Shown one piece after another: positions 34,010-46,867 of a DNA stretch of 64,000 bases. The notes beneath the pieces were generated by a model that saw only the letters and a list, made by a program, of their open reading frames with translations, searched no databases and had not been told where the DNA came from. Position numbers and translations under genes: made by a program. The first letter of the stretch is position 1, and the number at the start of each line of letters is the position of its first letter. The stretch covers positions 7,990,501 to 8,054,500 of the forward strand of contig CM060887.1 in NCBI GenBank assembly GCA_030762935.1. The letters run 5' to 3'. This DNA is from Hymenopus coronatus. Its lineage: Eukaryota > Arthropoda > Insecta > Mantodea > Hymenopodidae.

Positions 34010-34865
34010 TTTTACTTTCTCTACACATACTATGTACATAGGGTATAGAGAAGGTGTTGTATTGCACCCAAAAATTCCATACCGAGATTCCACCGGAAAT
34101 ATATGTTTTGAGACCCCCCTGAATAAAAAAATTTAGAAAAATGTCTATGTGTGTTTGTGGACAGCATAGCTCAAAAACGAAAATTAAATACCAAACTTGG
34201 TATTTAAATTCAATATCTTCCAAGGATGCAACACAAAGATTTTCAAGAAAATCCCTCCCCTCCTGCCCCCAATTACCCTTTACATGGAGCGTTTTTAGGA
34301 CATTTTGATTTTCTCAAAATTTTTATTAAAATATTGTATAGTAAAGATATTTACATGACACATAAAATGTATATTTTGAATTTTCTCGGAATAGCCTCTG
34401 AAAACATTTTTATTGTGGATAAATTATGCAGAATTTTGCATAAATGGTAAACCGTAAGAGATAGACACAAACTTACTTCAATTGAAAATGTAGATCTCGT
34501 TAAAACACACAGTTTATGTTATATACATTTTTTTCATAGAGTTGATATCTTTGAGATATTCCTTGTTATTTGTTTCAGCTTTAAAATACTTAATACTTTT
34601 CTCATACGAGAATTTGTCAGCTCCTGTCATTACAAACAAAGGTACTTCAATCACGTAGCAACTAGCCTTTAAAATATTTGACTATCGATTTAACCTATGG
34701 TTTTCCCCTTATTTCCCTTCTACTCACAAGGAAGCAAGTAATAAGACCCTTTCTGCTGGTTTTTATTTTTTAAGCATTGCGTAAATAGAAGAATAAGCTT
34801 TTTAACAATTATTTATTGCAGCGATGTAGAGAAAGTCATGTGAATGGAACACATCAGATTTTTTT
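34010..34865 (+). repeat. Family R reference copy, full length
   Basis: The best complete forward copy. Left end: 'tttactttctctacacatac', with a palindrome around TATGTACATA. Internal blocks: 'tccaccggaaatatatgttt', a simple-repeat site after 'atgtctatgtgtg', 'accaaacttggtatttaaat', a C-rich block, 'aatagcctctgaaaacattt', 'gtaaaccgtaagagatagac' and 'gaagcaagtaataagaccct'. Right end: 'agaaagtcatgtgaatggaa' with the small hairpin ATGTG...CACAT, then CAG and a T run. The ends share inverted ACTTTCTCTAC / GTAGAGAAAGT. There is no ORF. Confidence 0.85.
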
Positions 34866-34869
34866 TTTT

Positions 34870-35545
34870 AAATTTAAATTAACCTAAATAGAAAGTTTTA
34901 AGAAATGTTAAAATTATATACACATTTGAGGAGTGTGGATTATTTGGAATGGATTACTTTAAAAAGTTGGTGACATGCATCTCATTGGTTACTGGACGAG
35001 ATATTGTGGACACACTACTTTTTTCCTACTTCCTTTTGCCAGCAGTCACAGATACATGGAGATGTGAAAATCTTGGTCAGGGTGGTTCTGAGTAAATGTA
35101 AGCTTTTAGTTACTAGCTGTTCTTGTAAGAGAGGATTATCTAAGTTTCACCAATTAATTCTGTTATGAAGCAAGAACTACCGTTCATGGAACAGAAACTT
35201 GCACAATAGATGTCAGGTCAAAATATATTGAAGAATTCAAAGGATGGTCTCTTTTAAGAGGAGAATGTCACTTTAACAGTCAGGTATAGAAAGCTACCAA
35301 GTCTTTATATCTGGTTTTCTTGAATTTTTGATTATGTAAAACCTGTACTTTTTTTTAATAGCCTCCTTTAACTTCTATGGTCATATTGGAACTTTTGACT
35401 TGAGAAGCAACTAGTGTTTTGCTTGCTGAACTGTGAGGTTTCTTAATTTTGGTTTGTTTCAGTATTGCACTCTTAAACGCAGGCACATTCACTTCATCAT
35501 TCATAGTTTCAGACTCTGTGAAGGATATATTATGATTCTGGTTAA
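34870..35545. other. Intron stretch, nothing recognised
   Basis: No conserved coding motif or repeat match. A 66-codon - strand open frame at 35355-35555 has no recognisable domain and no supporting splice context. Confidence 0.35.
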
Positions 35546-35549
35546 AGAA

Positions 35550-35640
35550 ATTCACCTCCCTTGCCTGAAATCGAACCCGGGACTTCTGGGTGAGAAGCCA
35601 TAATGCTGACTTCTAAACCACGGAGTCGTCTCATTAAATA
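35550..35640 (-). repeat. tRNA-like SINE head
   Basis: On -, GTGGTTTAGAAGTC (box A-like) is followed by CCGGGTTCGATTTC (box B). No body or tail is recognised. The 540 bp that follow show nothing. Confidence 0.5.
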
Positions 35641-36179
35641 TTGCTTCAGTTGAGTTTAACCTTAAACCAGCAATGTTTCAATAAAATTACTTAATTAAGC
35701 GTTATTATTCAAACAATGTAGAATTAATGCTGCAAAATGACTTAATGAGAAATTTAAAGTCAGATAGAATAATTGGTTCAAACGTGGAAGTCTGAGGGTA
35801 AAGTGAAAACTTATAGAACTCGGTAGGTGCTGCAGACTAGCGGAAAGCACTGGAAACTGGCTCTCTTAGTATTTGCATGTTCCATAGAGCCATCACAGTC
35901 TGCTGTATTGCCTCTTGGCACCGTGTCTTCACGTAACATTTTCCCAGCACTTTTTAAGTTTGTTTTGAAAAGTAAGTTTTAGACCTTAGACTTGGTTATC
36001 GAACTGGACAACATTCTTTTGATTAAGGCCCCATTACGTAGTTTCTGCAATTTAAACCATGTGTATACCTCCGCATCTTAAGCTAAAATGACTCAATTCC
36101 AATTGATGTTAACGTGGAAGCATAAAAGTGGGGTAACGTAGACGCATTTCCTATTTTCCACAGTCAAACACTGTGCCAT

Positions 36180-37600
36180 CACATCAATTAAGGGAGAGTC
36201 TGGTGACTGTCATATGTTGCATGAGCGCCGATGATTCCTTCATACCTCCAATGATGGATTCTCTAGGAAAAACTGAGCCGACAGCCTAACGAAAAGTCAT
36301 CTGGAGCCCTTCCGGCTGGATTCAAATGAGTTCACAAATCCAACCAAGGAACCTCCTGTATGTTCATACAGGATGGGCATAACAGCCATGCAAGAAACCC
36401 GAAGAAGTGCCTCACCATCTCGATTCTTGAGCATTCCTCCCCTTACATCGCAAAAAATACAGCCACTTGATAAAACTTTCATGAGTACGCGAAAATCATA
36501 TTACGACGAATATGTTTCTCAACGGCTGTCACCACGACTATCCCATAAGACTGTATTATCATTGAACCTTTTGGAAAAGCATACCTTCAGTGCCAGACAG
36601 GATCTAGTACTGCAGATGAAATGAAATTGCGTTTTATTTATGGACGCTATAAATCTAACTGCACGGGACCAACGGCTTTACTCCCCTTCCGAAAAGAACC
36701 TCAAGCTTGATAGGGAGACCTCTGAGCAAAATTAAGCGGTCTTTCACGCTCAATATAGAATGGGACGCTGGCGTCCATAAATAACACGCCATTTCCGTTT
36801 TCCCGAAGGAAGCCATGCTAAGGATTTTTGCGCCCGAAAAAAAATCCATCTTTCTCCGGCGGTTTGGGTGTATGAAGTTGCTGCGAAGGGATTTTCAGAA
36901 ATGGGGATTTTCCCCATTTGATCGCACTGTTTTTGGCGAGATTGATTTCCTTATTTCTACCGCTTCTACAATTGCTCAAAATGTAGAATACCTTCGGCTA
37001 ACAAAACAGTGCGCGAAGCAGCACACTGGCAGAATAACTCTGCCAGTGAAAGTGAAGCTCCACCTGTGAAGGTGTTCACACCTCCATCATCCAATGATAG
37101 ACACAATGAAAATCAATCACCGCATTCCAGACCTAATGACTAACATCAGATAAGTGAAGTGGACTTAAGGGAAACTGGCTATTCTAAATGCACGAACTGC
37201 GGCCCCAAAGTGCATGTGTTTCTTAAGATTCAATACCGGCACTTTAGTCAGAAAAAGACAGACATTCAATAGAGGTCATAAGTCAGGTTCTTCAGCCGTC
37301 GTTTCGTCTTTACCGTATAAGAATTTTTAGCTAAGGGTAAAAGGGACTTGCTGTGGAAAGGTTTACTAAAAGCAAACTCAGAAAATCCAAATCGGGCAAA
37401 ACACGGCTGCTGTTCGACCAAGAATCTGAGGAAGATTCAAGCGCGGCAGTACTTTCTTCGGGAGAATCAAATGTAGAAATTCCTATTTGTGAAAATATCC
37501 TGATGAAGCAGATGCCACTTACAAATTTTGTTCGAAATGCGTTTTCGGCTAATTTTCGAGGAGACTTGGGGTGCAATGTTTAATTTGAGACATCTGTAGT
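36180..37600 (+). pseudogene. Pogo/Tigger-like DDE transposase pseudogene
   Basis: Pieces of a pogo-superfamily transposase are readable on +: LVTVICCMSADDSFIPPMMD, then PPLTSQKIQPLDKTFM (the typical 'HTSHKLQPLD' region), GFSEMGIFPFDRTVFGEIDF and a charged C-terminal part near 37355-37583. Frameshifts, stops and an inserted SINE inactivate it. It lies in the terminal intron of the WH2 gene. Confidence 0.7.
36637..36870. repeat. SINE family S copy with internal inversion
   Basis: It starts with the family's 'ttatttatggacgc' end, then carries a reversed piece ending in 'gcgtccataaataac', then resumes forward with 'gaaggaagccatgctaagga'. The element interrupts the pogo pseudogene. Confidence 0.6.
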
Positions 37601-38044
37601 CATTCAGAATGTGTTGACTGTGAAAATGAAAATTACACAGACAACTTTTGTGTACAAGTAGTGTTCTAAAACAATCTTCTGTTTAGTTATACAGCAATAA
37701 GATTTTTATAATTTTTGGTGAAAAGTATATTTGCTAATGTTGCAATCTTTCGCATTACCAGTGCTACGAGTATACTGAAAGATTCATATTTCAAGTTTGG
37801 TTGGTTTATCAGTACCTAAACATATTTTATTATTCTGAACGTGATTATGAATTAGATAGGTTCAGGTATGTTTTGCATGTGTACACAATGAGTCATAAAA
37901 GCATATTTGGTATATAAAATAGAAACCGTTTCCACATTTGCGCCATTGCTTCTACGCTTCTAAATCAAATTTGATTTAATTTATAAATTTACGTACTTGG
38001 TGTTTTTGATTACCACCCTGCTTTTTATTTCTGGGTGAAGAGAA
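37601..38044. other. Intron stretch, nothing recognised
   Basis: AT-rich with no repeat match or coding trace. Confidence 0.35.
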
Positions 38045-38240
38045 AAAGGCTCACCTCCGCGGTATGAGGGTAGCCTGTTAGCTTCACATTCAAGAGGTCT
38101 TAAATTCACATCTGGTTCAGGGCGAGTTACTTGAAACACAACTTCCCGATTATTTCCCTTCACCTCGGAAGACGAATGGACTATATCTCTAAGTTTATGG
38201 ACCCCGGGCTCCGCGACTACCTCGTTGTCCCATATGACAA
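38045..38240 (+). repeat. Possible decayed tRNA-derived SINE
   Basis: GGTAGCCTGTTAGC followed by GGTCTTAAATTCACATC loosely matches boxes A and B, as in the 23.1 kb SINE. The body has no match in the window. Confidence 0.3.
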
Positions 38241-39384
38241 TCCGGTTATTGAACATGTAGAAGGAAAAACAACACCGTGAACTGTCTTTTGGAGTAAACA
38301 GAGACAGTGGGAGTTCGCGATCGCGCTTTAGACGAGGAATGTGCTTGTCTAAGTGACAGCGACAAACCCCGGGCTATAGTTTACAAAAATATTTGACATT
38401 TAGTATAAGAAAATGGGAAAGTTTCCACAGTGATTTCATGGTGATAGCAGGGTAGAGCTCCAATGGCATAATCATGTGCCAATCAACCCTGCTTATCATC
38501 AGAATAATCTTATACCAACAGAAATTCCTGCTGTCTCTAGTGATGCAAATAAGGTCTGCCTGTATTAGGCTAAGGCATCAACGAATACATCTGCTACAAC
38601 TAGCACATTTTTGAGAACATATATCACCATACCTTTCAGGGAAATCCGTGTATAAACTTCCTAATCATCGCCAATAAATTGTTATGCGTTTGACTATCTT
38701 TGTTAAAACCTGCTAGGACATTCCTGCACTTTGTAGCAGTTTGTTTCAGTGGACAACAGCCAGATAAAAACATCACACCTGTCGTAGGCGTGGTTTTTCG
38801 TAAGGTAAGATGTATCGAAACTTGTTACCATAGGTCGCCAACAACCCTTCATAGGCGTCTCCACAGAGTGCAATCACCTTACTCCCTGGCTCTAGATCAT
38901 GTAACACTCTCAACCAAAGGACCAGAAAGGAGCTTGAGGAATATCCGTTTGACGATGAGATGTGGGATTTGTGAAAGACGAACCCGCGCAGGGGCGGGGT
39001 TTCTGCGGTTTTCCCGCCATCGCTTTCCACCGGCGCTCCATCTTCATTCCATGTATCATCAGTGTCATAGCCTGCGTGCCATATGTAGTAAACGCGGGCA
39101 TTAAACACCATCTGTAAAGCTTCAAAAACGGTCTTGAATCAACTCGCCAAGAATGTCTTTCTGCACCTCATGCAGGAGGAGCAGCAGAGATACAATGTAT
39201 GTACCTATTGTATTGGGCGAGGAGTATATTGAAGGGTACAAAAGTGCAAAGCTTTGCTAGTAATGTACCTGATATAATTAGTGTCGGAGTTTTAGCATTG
39301 CAATAGGTATGGAAATTCTTATGACATGCTACATCATACTTTTAGGGGAGAAAATCTTTTCTTTAATATCCAAAATCGTGTTAC
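38241..39384. other. Intron stretch with an unassigned open frame
   Basis: A 112-codon - strand open frame at 38773-39111 overlaps a 134-codon + strand one. I recognise no domain in either, and base composition rises here without a splice-consistent exon. A decayed transposon is the likely explanation. Confidence 0.3.
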
Positions 39385-39717
39385 CTTTTGTTCTTTCTTG
39401 ATCTGTTCACGAAGGGATTTCCTTTCCTTTCGCGCATTGTTTTCTTTGTCCTTAAATGACGCCAACTTCGTAGTCAGGAGCTTAATTTCTCTGGCGTTTC
39501 TGCGCTCTTGTAGTGCTTGTTGGTCTTCCTCTTCCTCGTCGTCCTCCTCAGAAGTGTCAGTCTCATACTCGTACTCTGATTCCTCAGTCTCACTCTCATC
39601 CTGTTGTGGTTTGTACCCCTGTGGCGATCGTTGATCTCTGTTGGTTCCTGAAGCACCACCGGGAGCAAGTTTCTTCGCTGAGGGCTGTTTTGTCAGTGGG
39701 AGTTCGCCATTTTGGCC
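39385..39717 (-). CDS. WH2 gene exon F: acidic block and coiled coil
   Basis: Opens after TTTTTTCAG with a low-complexity basic region (KKLAPGGASG). An acidic Glu/Ser/Tyr block (ESETEESEYEYETDTSEEDD) and then coiled coil (REIKLLTTKLASFKDKENN) follow. It is 111 codons in phase 0, and the donor AAAG|GTAACA is slightly off consensus. The + strand frame over the same DNA is Ser-rich and is only its shadow. Confidence 0.87.
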
Positions 39718-39824
39718 CTGAAAAAATTAGAAACAGACATAAATCATCTGTAAACACTAAAATTGGATTTATTGCAGCAGCACATTCTGTATCCTTATAG
39801 AGAACGTTGCTTTACTGTCTTTAT

Positions 39825-40815
39825 TACTTTCTCTACACGTACTGTGTTCATAGTGTATAGAGAAGGTATTGTAATGCACCCAAAAATTCGATACTGAGAT
39901 TTCACCGGAAATACATATTTTGGGACCCCCTGAATCACACAGAAAACATTTGTTTAGAAAAGGTTCCGTGTGTGTGGGCAACATACCTCAAAAACTAAAA
40001 GTCGGTTAAATACCAAATTTGGTGTTTAAGTTGAGTATCTTCCAAGGATGCAACACAAAGATTGTCAATAAAATCCCTCCACCTCAACTACCCTTTACAT
40101 GGAACATTTTTCGAAATGTTCTATTTTTTAAACAATGGCTAACGATTTTCATCAAAATATCTTAAGTATGAGCTATTTTTATGAATGTATATCTTGAATT
40201 TTCTGGGAATAGCCTCTGAAAGACCTCTCCACTCTGGATGAATTTTATATAACTGGGACACCATACAAAAACTTACTGCACAAAAATGTAGATCTCATTA
40301 AAACACAATTTACGTCATATACTTTTTTGTAGAGTCAACCGGTTTCGAGATATTCCGGATTATTGGTTTCAATTTTAAGCCACTTAAACTTTTCTCGAAC
40401 GGGAAGACATCTTTCTTCTTGTTTCTCATTTGTTTACTACTGACAAGCAAAGAGATTGCAAGTTCAATTGATTCACACAGCGTCTGGTTTTTATAGGACA
40501 AGACTATCGCATGGCCTGTGTATTTTCTTAGTTTCCTTCTACTTACAAGGAACTAACTCTACTTATGTTTATGTGTAGATAACAGATTGATGTTTTAAAT
40601 TAAATTAAATATTTGTTTACCGAACAGCTAGAGGACACCACGTGAATAGAACACGTTAGATTTTATTTCCTTCTACTAAGAAGGTACCAAGTAATAAGGA
40701 CAATTTCTGCTAACGTTTATCTCGATTATCACGAAGTAGAAGAATACGCTTTTTAACAATTATTTGCTACAGAGAAAGTGGAAAAAGTCATGTGAATGTA
40801 ACACATAAGACTTTC
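39825..40815 (+). repeat. Family R copy, forward, with duplicated right end
   Basis: A complete forward copy to about 40660. A second copy of the right-hand ~150 bp follows (from 'ccttctactaagaaggtacc' to 'agtcatgtgaatgtaacaca'), so two right ends stand in tandem. Confidence 0.75.
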
Positions 40816-41740
40816 TGTTTCTATTTATTTTGATAATTGTCTGGCCCGTCGCACATTTCGGGTTTCTTCATCAGCTAAACCAACTGGGCGTGGCGTAAAA
40901 AGAAGATGGATTCCCCATTTGTAACGCGAGAGGTATCTTGCTGGCTCACGTCGCTTTCGGGATATTCTTTAAACTGTAGAATGGTTTTTTTAAACGTTTT
41001 AGTGTGTATGTTATTATCTGTCTGATTATTTTTCGACATATACCGTGTATAGGCTAAGGTTGTGATGATAGAATCAGTCTGAAGATTTCAATGTAATCGC
41101 CGAGATTTGAACCACGGATCTTCGGATTTCTGTGCCATTGTTCTAGCCAGGAGAACTACCATTGTAACATAGAGGGATTACATTAAATTCTCCACCTAAC
41201 CCAAATTTGTCCACACAGTGTTCTCAAATTGATATTGGGGTAACGTACCGCAATGTCGACTTATCAAGTTCAGTATTTTATAGATCCTCACCCAATGAAA
41301 CTACGAGATTTAAATTACTTTATAAGTATGTTATCTCAAAATGAATTTCAGAACACCTTTTGGGTAACCAGGAAAAATGTGAATAGCATTTTCGAATGTT
41401 ATATATAAAATACGAGCATTCTAGGAACTGACATTCCGTTTGCACACTAGCACCGTTGTGCGAGTTTCAATCGAAACAGGTTATTCCGCATTCTGTGATT
41501 GTTCAAAATGAAGCGTGTGCTGCAAAGTTCCGCGACTCTTAGATGAGGAGTATTAGATTTTTGAATACTCGGAAGTTAAAACCTACAGAAATTTAACGTC
41601 AGCTAAAGGACGTGTATGTGGTGATAGAATATTAAACTAAAATGAGAGAAAGTGGTGTTAAATCTCCGACATTGGAGAGGAAATAGTCATGACCGTCACT
41701 CGTTTAAGAGGATTTGAATGATCAAATGAACAACAAATCA
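40816..41740. other. Intron stretch with one tRNA-like head
   Basis: At 41095-41175 on - a GGTTCAAATCTC box B and an upstream TGGTAGTTCTCC suggest a SINE head. The remainder has nothing recognisable. Confidence 0.35.
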
Positions 41741-41750
41741 TATAGGTATC

Positions 41751-41896
41751 CTTGCAAATAGACGAGAGCCCTCAAGTTGCGCAGTACAAGGAGTGCGGGT
41801 AAGAGGCGGAGACATGAAGCGATAGCAATGCAATACGCATAGCATCAGTTCATATCACTGCGCATCATGTTGACAGTGTTCACGTCTATTTGCAAG
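41751..41896. mobile_element. Small 146-bp MITE
   Basis: CTTGCAAATAGACG at the left is repeated inverted at the right (CGTCTATTTGCAAG). The interior is markedly GC-richer than the surroundings and non-coding. Confidence 0.6.
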
Positions 41897-42021
41897 TACA
41901 ATAGATATGTAGCACTAGACGAGTTAAGATTTCTTTCCTAAAACTAATTTAGAGTAGAAATCAGTACGGCACACACGTATTACAGTTTGTTTTGCACCTA
42001 TCAGCACGAATATTCAAATGA

Positions 42022-42256
42022 AAAATCTGATGTGTTACTTTCACATGCTTTTCTCTACTTCTCTGCAACAAATTATTGATAAAAAGCTTATACTTTTATT
42101 TACTTCAACCTATTCGAGAAACAATTAGCAGAAATATTCTTATTACTTGCTTCCTTGTAAGTAGAAGCGAAATAAGGAAGTACCATAGGCTAATGTGATA
42201 GTCAAAAGCTGGTTGCTATGTGACTGAAGTTCCTTTGTTTATATGTACAGGAGTTG

Positions 42257-42299
<43 letters not shown>

Positions 42300-42757
42300 T
42301 GTTTTAATATACTCTACACTTTTTGTGTGGTAAGTTTTTGTCCATCTCTTACGGTTTAGCAGTTATGTCAAATTTCGTAAATTTCATCCAGAATAAAGTA
42401 GTCTTCAGAGGCGATTCCCAGAATATTCAAGATATACAAATTATTTGTCAGGAAAATATCCTTAATATACGATATTTTAATCAAAATCGTTAGAGCCATT
42501 TTTGAGAAAATAAAAATTTTCGAAAAACGTTCCATGTAAATGGTAGTTGGGGGTAGGGGAATTTTCTTGAACATTTTCGTGTCGCATCCTTGGAAGATAC
42601 CAAGCTTAAATACACGGACCTTTTCCCAAAAATGATTTTTTTTTATTCAGGGGACCCAAAACATGTATTTCCAATGATTTCTCGGTATCGAATTTTTGGG
42701 TGCATTACAATATCTTCTCTATTATGTACACAGTACCTGTAGAGAAAGTAAAAATAA
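42022..42757 (-). repeat. Family R copy, reverse, with (TA)n
   Basis: Both tips are present. A (TA)n tract at 42259-42296 replaces the block around 'gacaaattcctgtatgagaa'. About 400 bp between this repeat and exon E shows nothing. Confidence 0.8.
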
Positions 42758-43176
42758 TTACCGATCTTCAAAGTTTGTCGTCACGACCTTAGCTGTCCCA
42801 TATTAAGATATGCTTTTCCATCCTTCTGCAATAAACATCGACAGCTTGTCGGTTGAATTCCGTAACAGCATATACATTAAAGAAACCAAATTAATTTATT
42901 ACTATAATCATCATAACAGTTATTACCAGAACACATTTTTCCTGCTCTTATTTATATTTCCCGTTAACTCTGATGCTAATTAACCAAGGTGTGATAACTT
43001 TGCATTAGTTCTGTTCACTGGGTTTTACAAGTCTCAACAATCGCTCTAATGAAGAAAGAATCGGTTACCATATAATTAAACTGTCTTAGTACTGGGAAAG
43101 CCTAAAGATATCTATTTATACACAAGTTATGTCTTTATGGTGTACTGTTTAATCAGGATTGCCACGATCTGCTTAC

Positions 43177-43350
43177 CTGGTTGGATAATGCAGCCTGCAG
43201 TTTTCGCTCCAGGGCCTGGTTTTTGCGATTTGCCTCCTCCAGATCCGAGCGGGTCATGTCTAGCTGCCCGACGGTGTCGTGGTATTTGTTCTCCAGCTCT
43301 TCGACTGATTTTTGTGCGTTATCTAATTCAGTTCGAAGTCTTTTTCTTTC
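43177..43350 (-). CDS. WH2 gene exon E: coiled-coil segment
   Basis: Fifty-eight codons in phase 0. ERKRLRTELDNAQ, then VEELENKYHD and LEEANRKNQALERKLQ, are regular heptads rich in Leu, Glu and Lys. The acceptor is AATAG, without a strong pyrimidine tract, and the donor is GTAAGC. Confidence 0.82.
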
Positions 43351-43479
43351 CTATTGGAAGAGAAACAAAGTTAAGATTAGTTTACTATCCTAAAGATTAT
43401 GTTTTCGAAGAAAAAAAAGCACTGCATAGCAGGGGTTCCCAATCTGGGGGAAGATGTACATTCTGTTCAACTTTTAAGA

Positions 43480-45980
43480 AGAATGCTTCACATTATGTAA
43501 CTAAAAAGATAATTTGTTCCATTCACATTACTTTATCTACCTGTTCCACAAACAAGCTATTCTTACAGAATATTATGTTTTTAACTTCATTATGCTAATC
43601 GAGATAAACATTATTTCTTACTATCTACTTCCATGTAAGTAGAAGGGAAATGAGGGAGTAAACTAGGCTAACGCGAATTTGATTCTTTATACATGTCTAG
43701 GAGTAAAACAGAAGTGATACGAAACGAAAGCTGACTTCCCATTTGAGAAACGTTTAAGCAGTTTAGCAAAACACACACACACACACACAAATTGTGTGTT
43801 TTGACGGGACCTACATTGTTGTGTAGCAAGTTTTTGTATACCTCTTACGGTTTACCAGTTATACAAGTCATCCAAAACGAAGAGGTCCTCAGAGGCTATT
43901 CTCAGAAATTCAAGAAATATTTGTCGTTTGTCAAAATAATCTGAACCATATCGTATTCAAATCAAAATCATTAAGAGCCATTTTTGAGAAAATCAATATT
44001 TTCTAAAAGTGCTCCAAGTAAAGGATAATGGGGGTTTTTCTGAAAAATTTTCGTGTCGCATTCTTGGAAGATACTGAACTTAAATACCAAGTTTAGTATT
44101 TACTTCTGGGAATAGCCTCTGAAGACCTCTTTATTCTGGATGAATTTTGTATAACTGGTAAACCGTAAAAAAATAGGCAAAATCTTACTATTAAAAATCT
44201 GCTGTGTTCCATTCACATGACTTTCTCTACATCTCTGCAATACATTATTTTTAAAAAGTTTATGCTTCTATTTACTTCATGCTGATCGTGAAAAAATTAG
44301 CAGAAATAGTCTCATTGCTTGCTTCCTTGTAAGTAGAAGCGAAATAAGGGATATAATAAGTTAAAGTGACAGTCCAAAGCTGGTTGCTTTGTGACTGAAG
44401 TTCCTTTGTATGGACACGAATTCATAAAGGCCTGTATGAGAAACGTATACGTTTTTTATAGCTGATACCAAAACAAGGAATATCTAAAAAAACAATCAAC
44501 TCCACGAAAAAATGTATAGAACATAAATTGTGTGTTTTAAAGTGCTCTACATTTGTTGTATGGTAAGTTTTTGTCCATCTCTTACGGTTTAGCAGTTATG
44601 GAAAATTCCGTAAAATTGACCCAGAATAAAGTAGTCTACAGAGGCTATTCCCAGAAATTTCCCATTTTATTTGTCAGGTAAATACCTTTAATATACGATA
44701 TTTTAATCAAAATCATTAGAGCCATTTTGTAGAAAATCAAAATTTTCGAAAAAAGTTCCATGTAAAGGATAGTTTGGAGTGGGGGGATTGTTCTCAAAAT
44801 CTTCGTGTCGCATCCCTGGAAGATACTAAACTTCAATACCAAGTTTGGTATTTTACCGACTTTTCGTTTTTGAGTTATCGTGTTCACAGACACACGGACA
44901 CACACGGACCTTTTTCTGAAAATACTTTTTTTTTTTGGATACAGGGGACCCTAAAACATATATTTCCAGTGAAATCTCGGTATCGAGTTTTTTGGTGGAG
45001 TGCAATACCTTCTCTATACACTATGTACATAGTGCGTATAGAGAAAGTAAAAAAATGTTGATCTCATTAGAACATAATTTGTCATATTCTTTTTTGTAGA
45101 GCTGTTCGTTTTTTGTTTTAGATATTCTTTGTTATTGGTTTCAATTTTAAAATACTTATAATTTCCGCATACGCGAATTTATACGTTTCTCGCCATACAA
45201 ACAAACAAAGGAGTTTCAATCACATAGAAACTAGCTTTTAAAAGTTTTCACAATCGCTTTAATCTATAATATGCTGTTGTGTTTCTACTTTCAAGGAACC
45301 TAGTAATAAGATGATTTCTGCTAATTTTTTCGATTAGCATAAAGTAAAGAGAAGAATAAGCTTTTTAACAATAATTTGTTATAGATATGTAGAGAAGGTC
45401 ATGTGAATGGAACACAGATTTTTTTTCTTTCTTCCTGAAACAGCCTATAAAGTTTTGTTCATTCTGAATAGTTTAACTGGTTAAGTGTAAGAGACAGACA
45501 TAATCTTACTGTAATACTCGTCCAAACACACAGCTTATGTGCTTTCTGTTGAGCCAACCGTTTCCGAGGCATTCCTTGTTAGTAGCTTCAGTTTTAAAAT
45601 ACTTATCCTTTTCGAGAGAGGAAGTGGTCCCTGTTTCTTTTGATTAATTGCTGGCCATGGAAACAAGCGAATTTCAATGACAATCGCATAGCAATAGCTT
45701 TTAAAACATATGACTATTGCTTTAGCATAAAGTATTACATTATCTCGATTAACTTGGAGTAGAAAGGAGAAAATAATTTCTCTTTACGAGTTTTATTTGA
45801 TTGTCATTATCTTTTTAATTTTAAGCTTTGTTTTAGTAGAACAGGCAGAGAAAGTCATATACACAGTTGCACACATGAGCCTTTTTCTAATATTGTTTTT
45901 TTAAGGGACCTCATAACATATTTCGTGTGGAATCTCAACATCGAATTTTCTTTATACTTTACGTAGTAGAGAAAGTAAAA
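43480..45980. repeat. Cluster of nested family R copies
   Basis: At least five pieces abut: reverse partial 43480-44105 (with CA tract at 43767-43789), forward fragment 44106-44190, reverse full copy 44193-45055 ending in the hairpin tip, forward fragments 45055-45425 and 45440-45870, and a short reverse tip 45870-45980. The 44193 copy sits inside an older pair. Confidence 0.75.
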
Positions 45981-46594
45981 AGTACGCCTGCGATACATAA
46001 CCTATTCTGGTTATTAAAATGGAGTGTCCGAATATTTTGTTAATGATCGCGCTACAGTTTGTAAAATGCAGTTGAGTGTTTCCGAAAGAATTGCGGCGAA
46101 AACGAATGGCTAGTTCCCGCCAAAACTTTAGAGAAAATGAAGACAACTAGAGGAAAATGGTCGAAGTTTCAAATTCCATGTTATTTGGCGTATTGGATTG
46201 CACCCACATAGAGATAAAAACAGAAGAGTGACAATGGTGACTACATCAATTGTGGCTGTGAGGTACGAGCTGCTTTAACACCAGTCTGGTGTTTACTTGC
46301 ACACAATGGGATAAAATCAGAACAAAACGGAAAATTGGCAAGTATTTGCTACCAAATATTCACTTCTAAAAAGGAGCAATCAGTTTCTTAACAAGTAAGT
46401 TCTTGCAAGTATTTACCAGTGTTTATTCACTTCTTCACAGCTCATTCTGATTGTACTTTCACTAGAATCTCTGATTGCAGCATCTGGTTTCCATTGATGT
46501 TATCGTGGCACAACATCAAACCTCATGCACACAGTAGCTAAAGCATTAATGGCTTCTTTGTGTTTCAATTAACTGCTTTACGAATCATGCTTAC
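45981..46594. other. Intron stretch, nothing recognised
   Basis: No repeat match or coding trace before exon D. Confidence 0.35.
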
Positions 46595-46696
46595 CTGTTC
46601 CTCGTCTTTCCTCCATGCCTCTGGACTTTGTGGGGCGGCATTTGCATTCTTTGCTCGTTCCTTTTCGAGTTCCACCTCAAGGTTCAGTATCCGGGT
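46595..46696 (-). CDS. WH2 gene exon D: coiled-coil segment
   Basis: Thirty-four codons, phase 0 at both ends, between TTGCAG and GTAAGC. RILNLEVELEKERAK continues the heptads. SPEAWRKDEEQ follows. Confidence 0.82.
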
Positions 46697-46867
46697 CTGC
46701 AATACATTGGAATATTTGTTAACCATATACTTATCTGTGAGTATTGTTCTTTGTGTGATATCAATCTTGTTTATGTGGGGAAGTTATCCGTGAATACCTG
46801 ATCATGTGTTGGATTCACATGTTGTAGTAGATGATCAATGCATGCACGGGCATATCCATACATGCTA

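Noticed and set aside
38773..39111. 112-codon - strand frame as a missed exon of the WH2 gene
   Set aside because: It does not keep phase with its neighbours, which already join exactly, and it lacks coiled-coil character.
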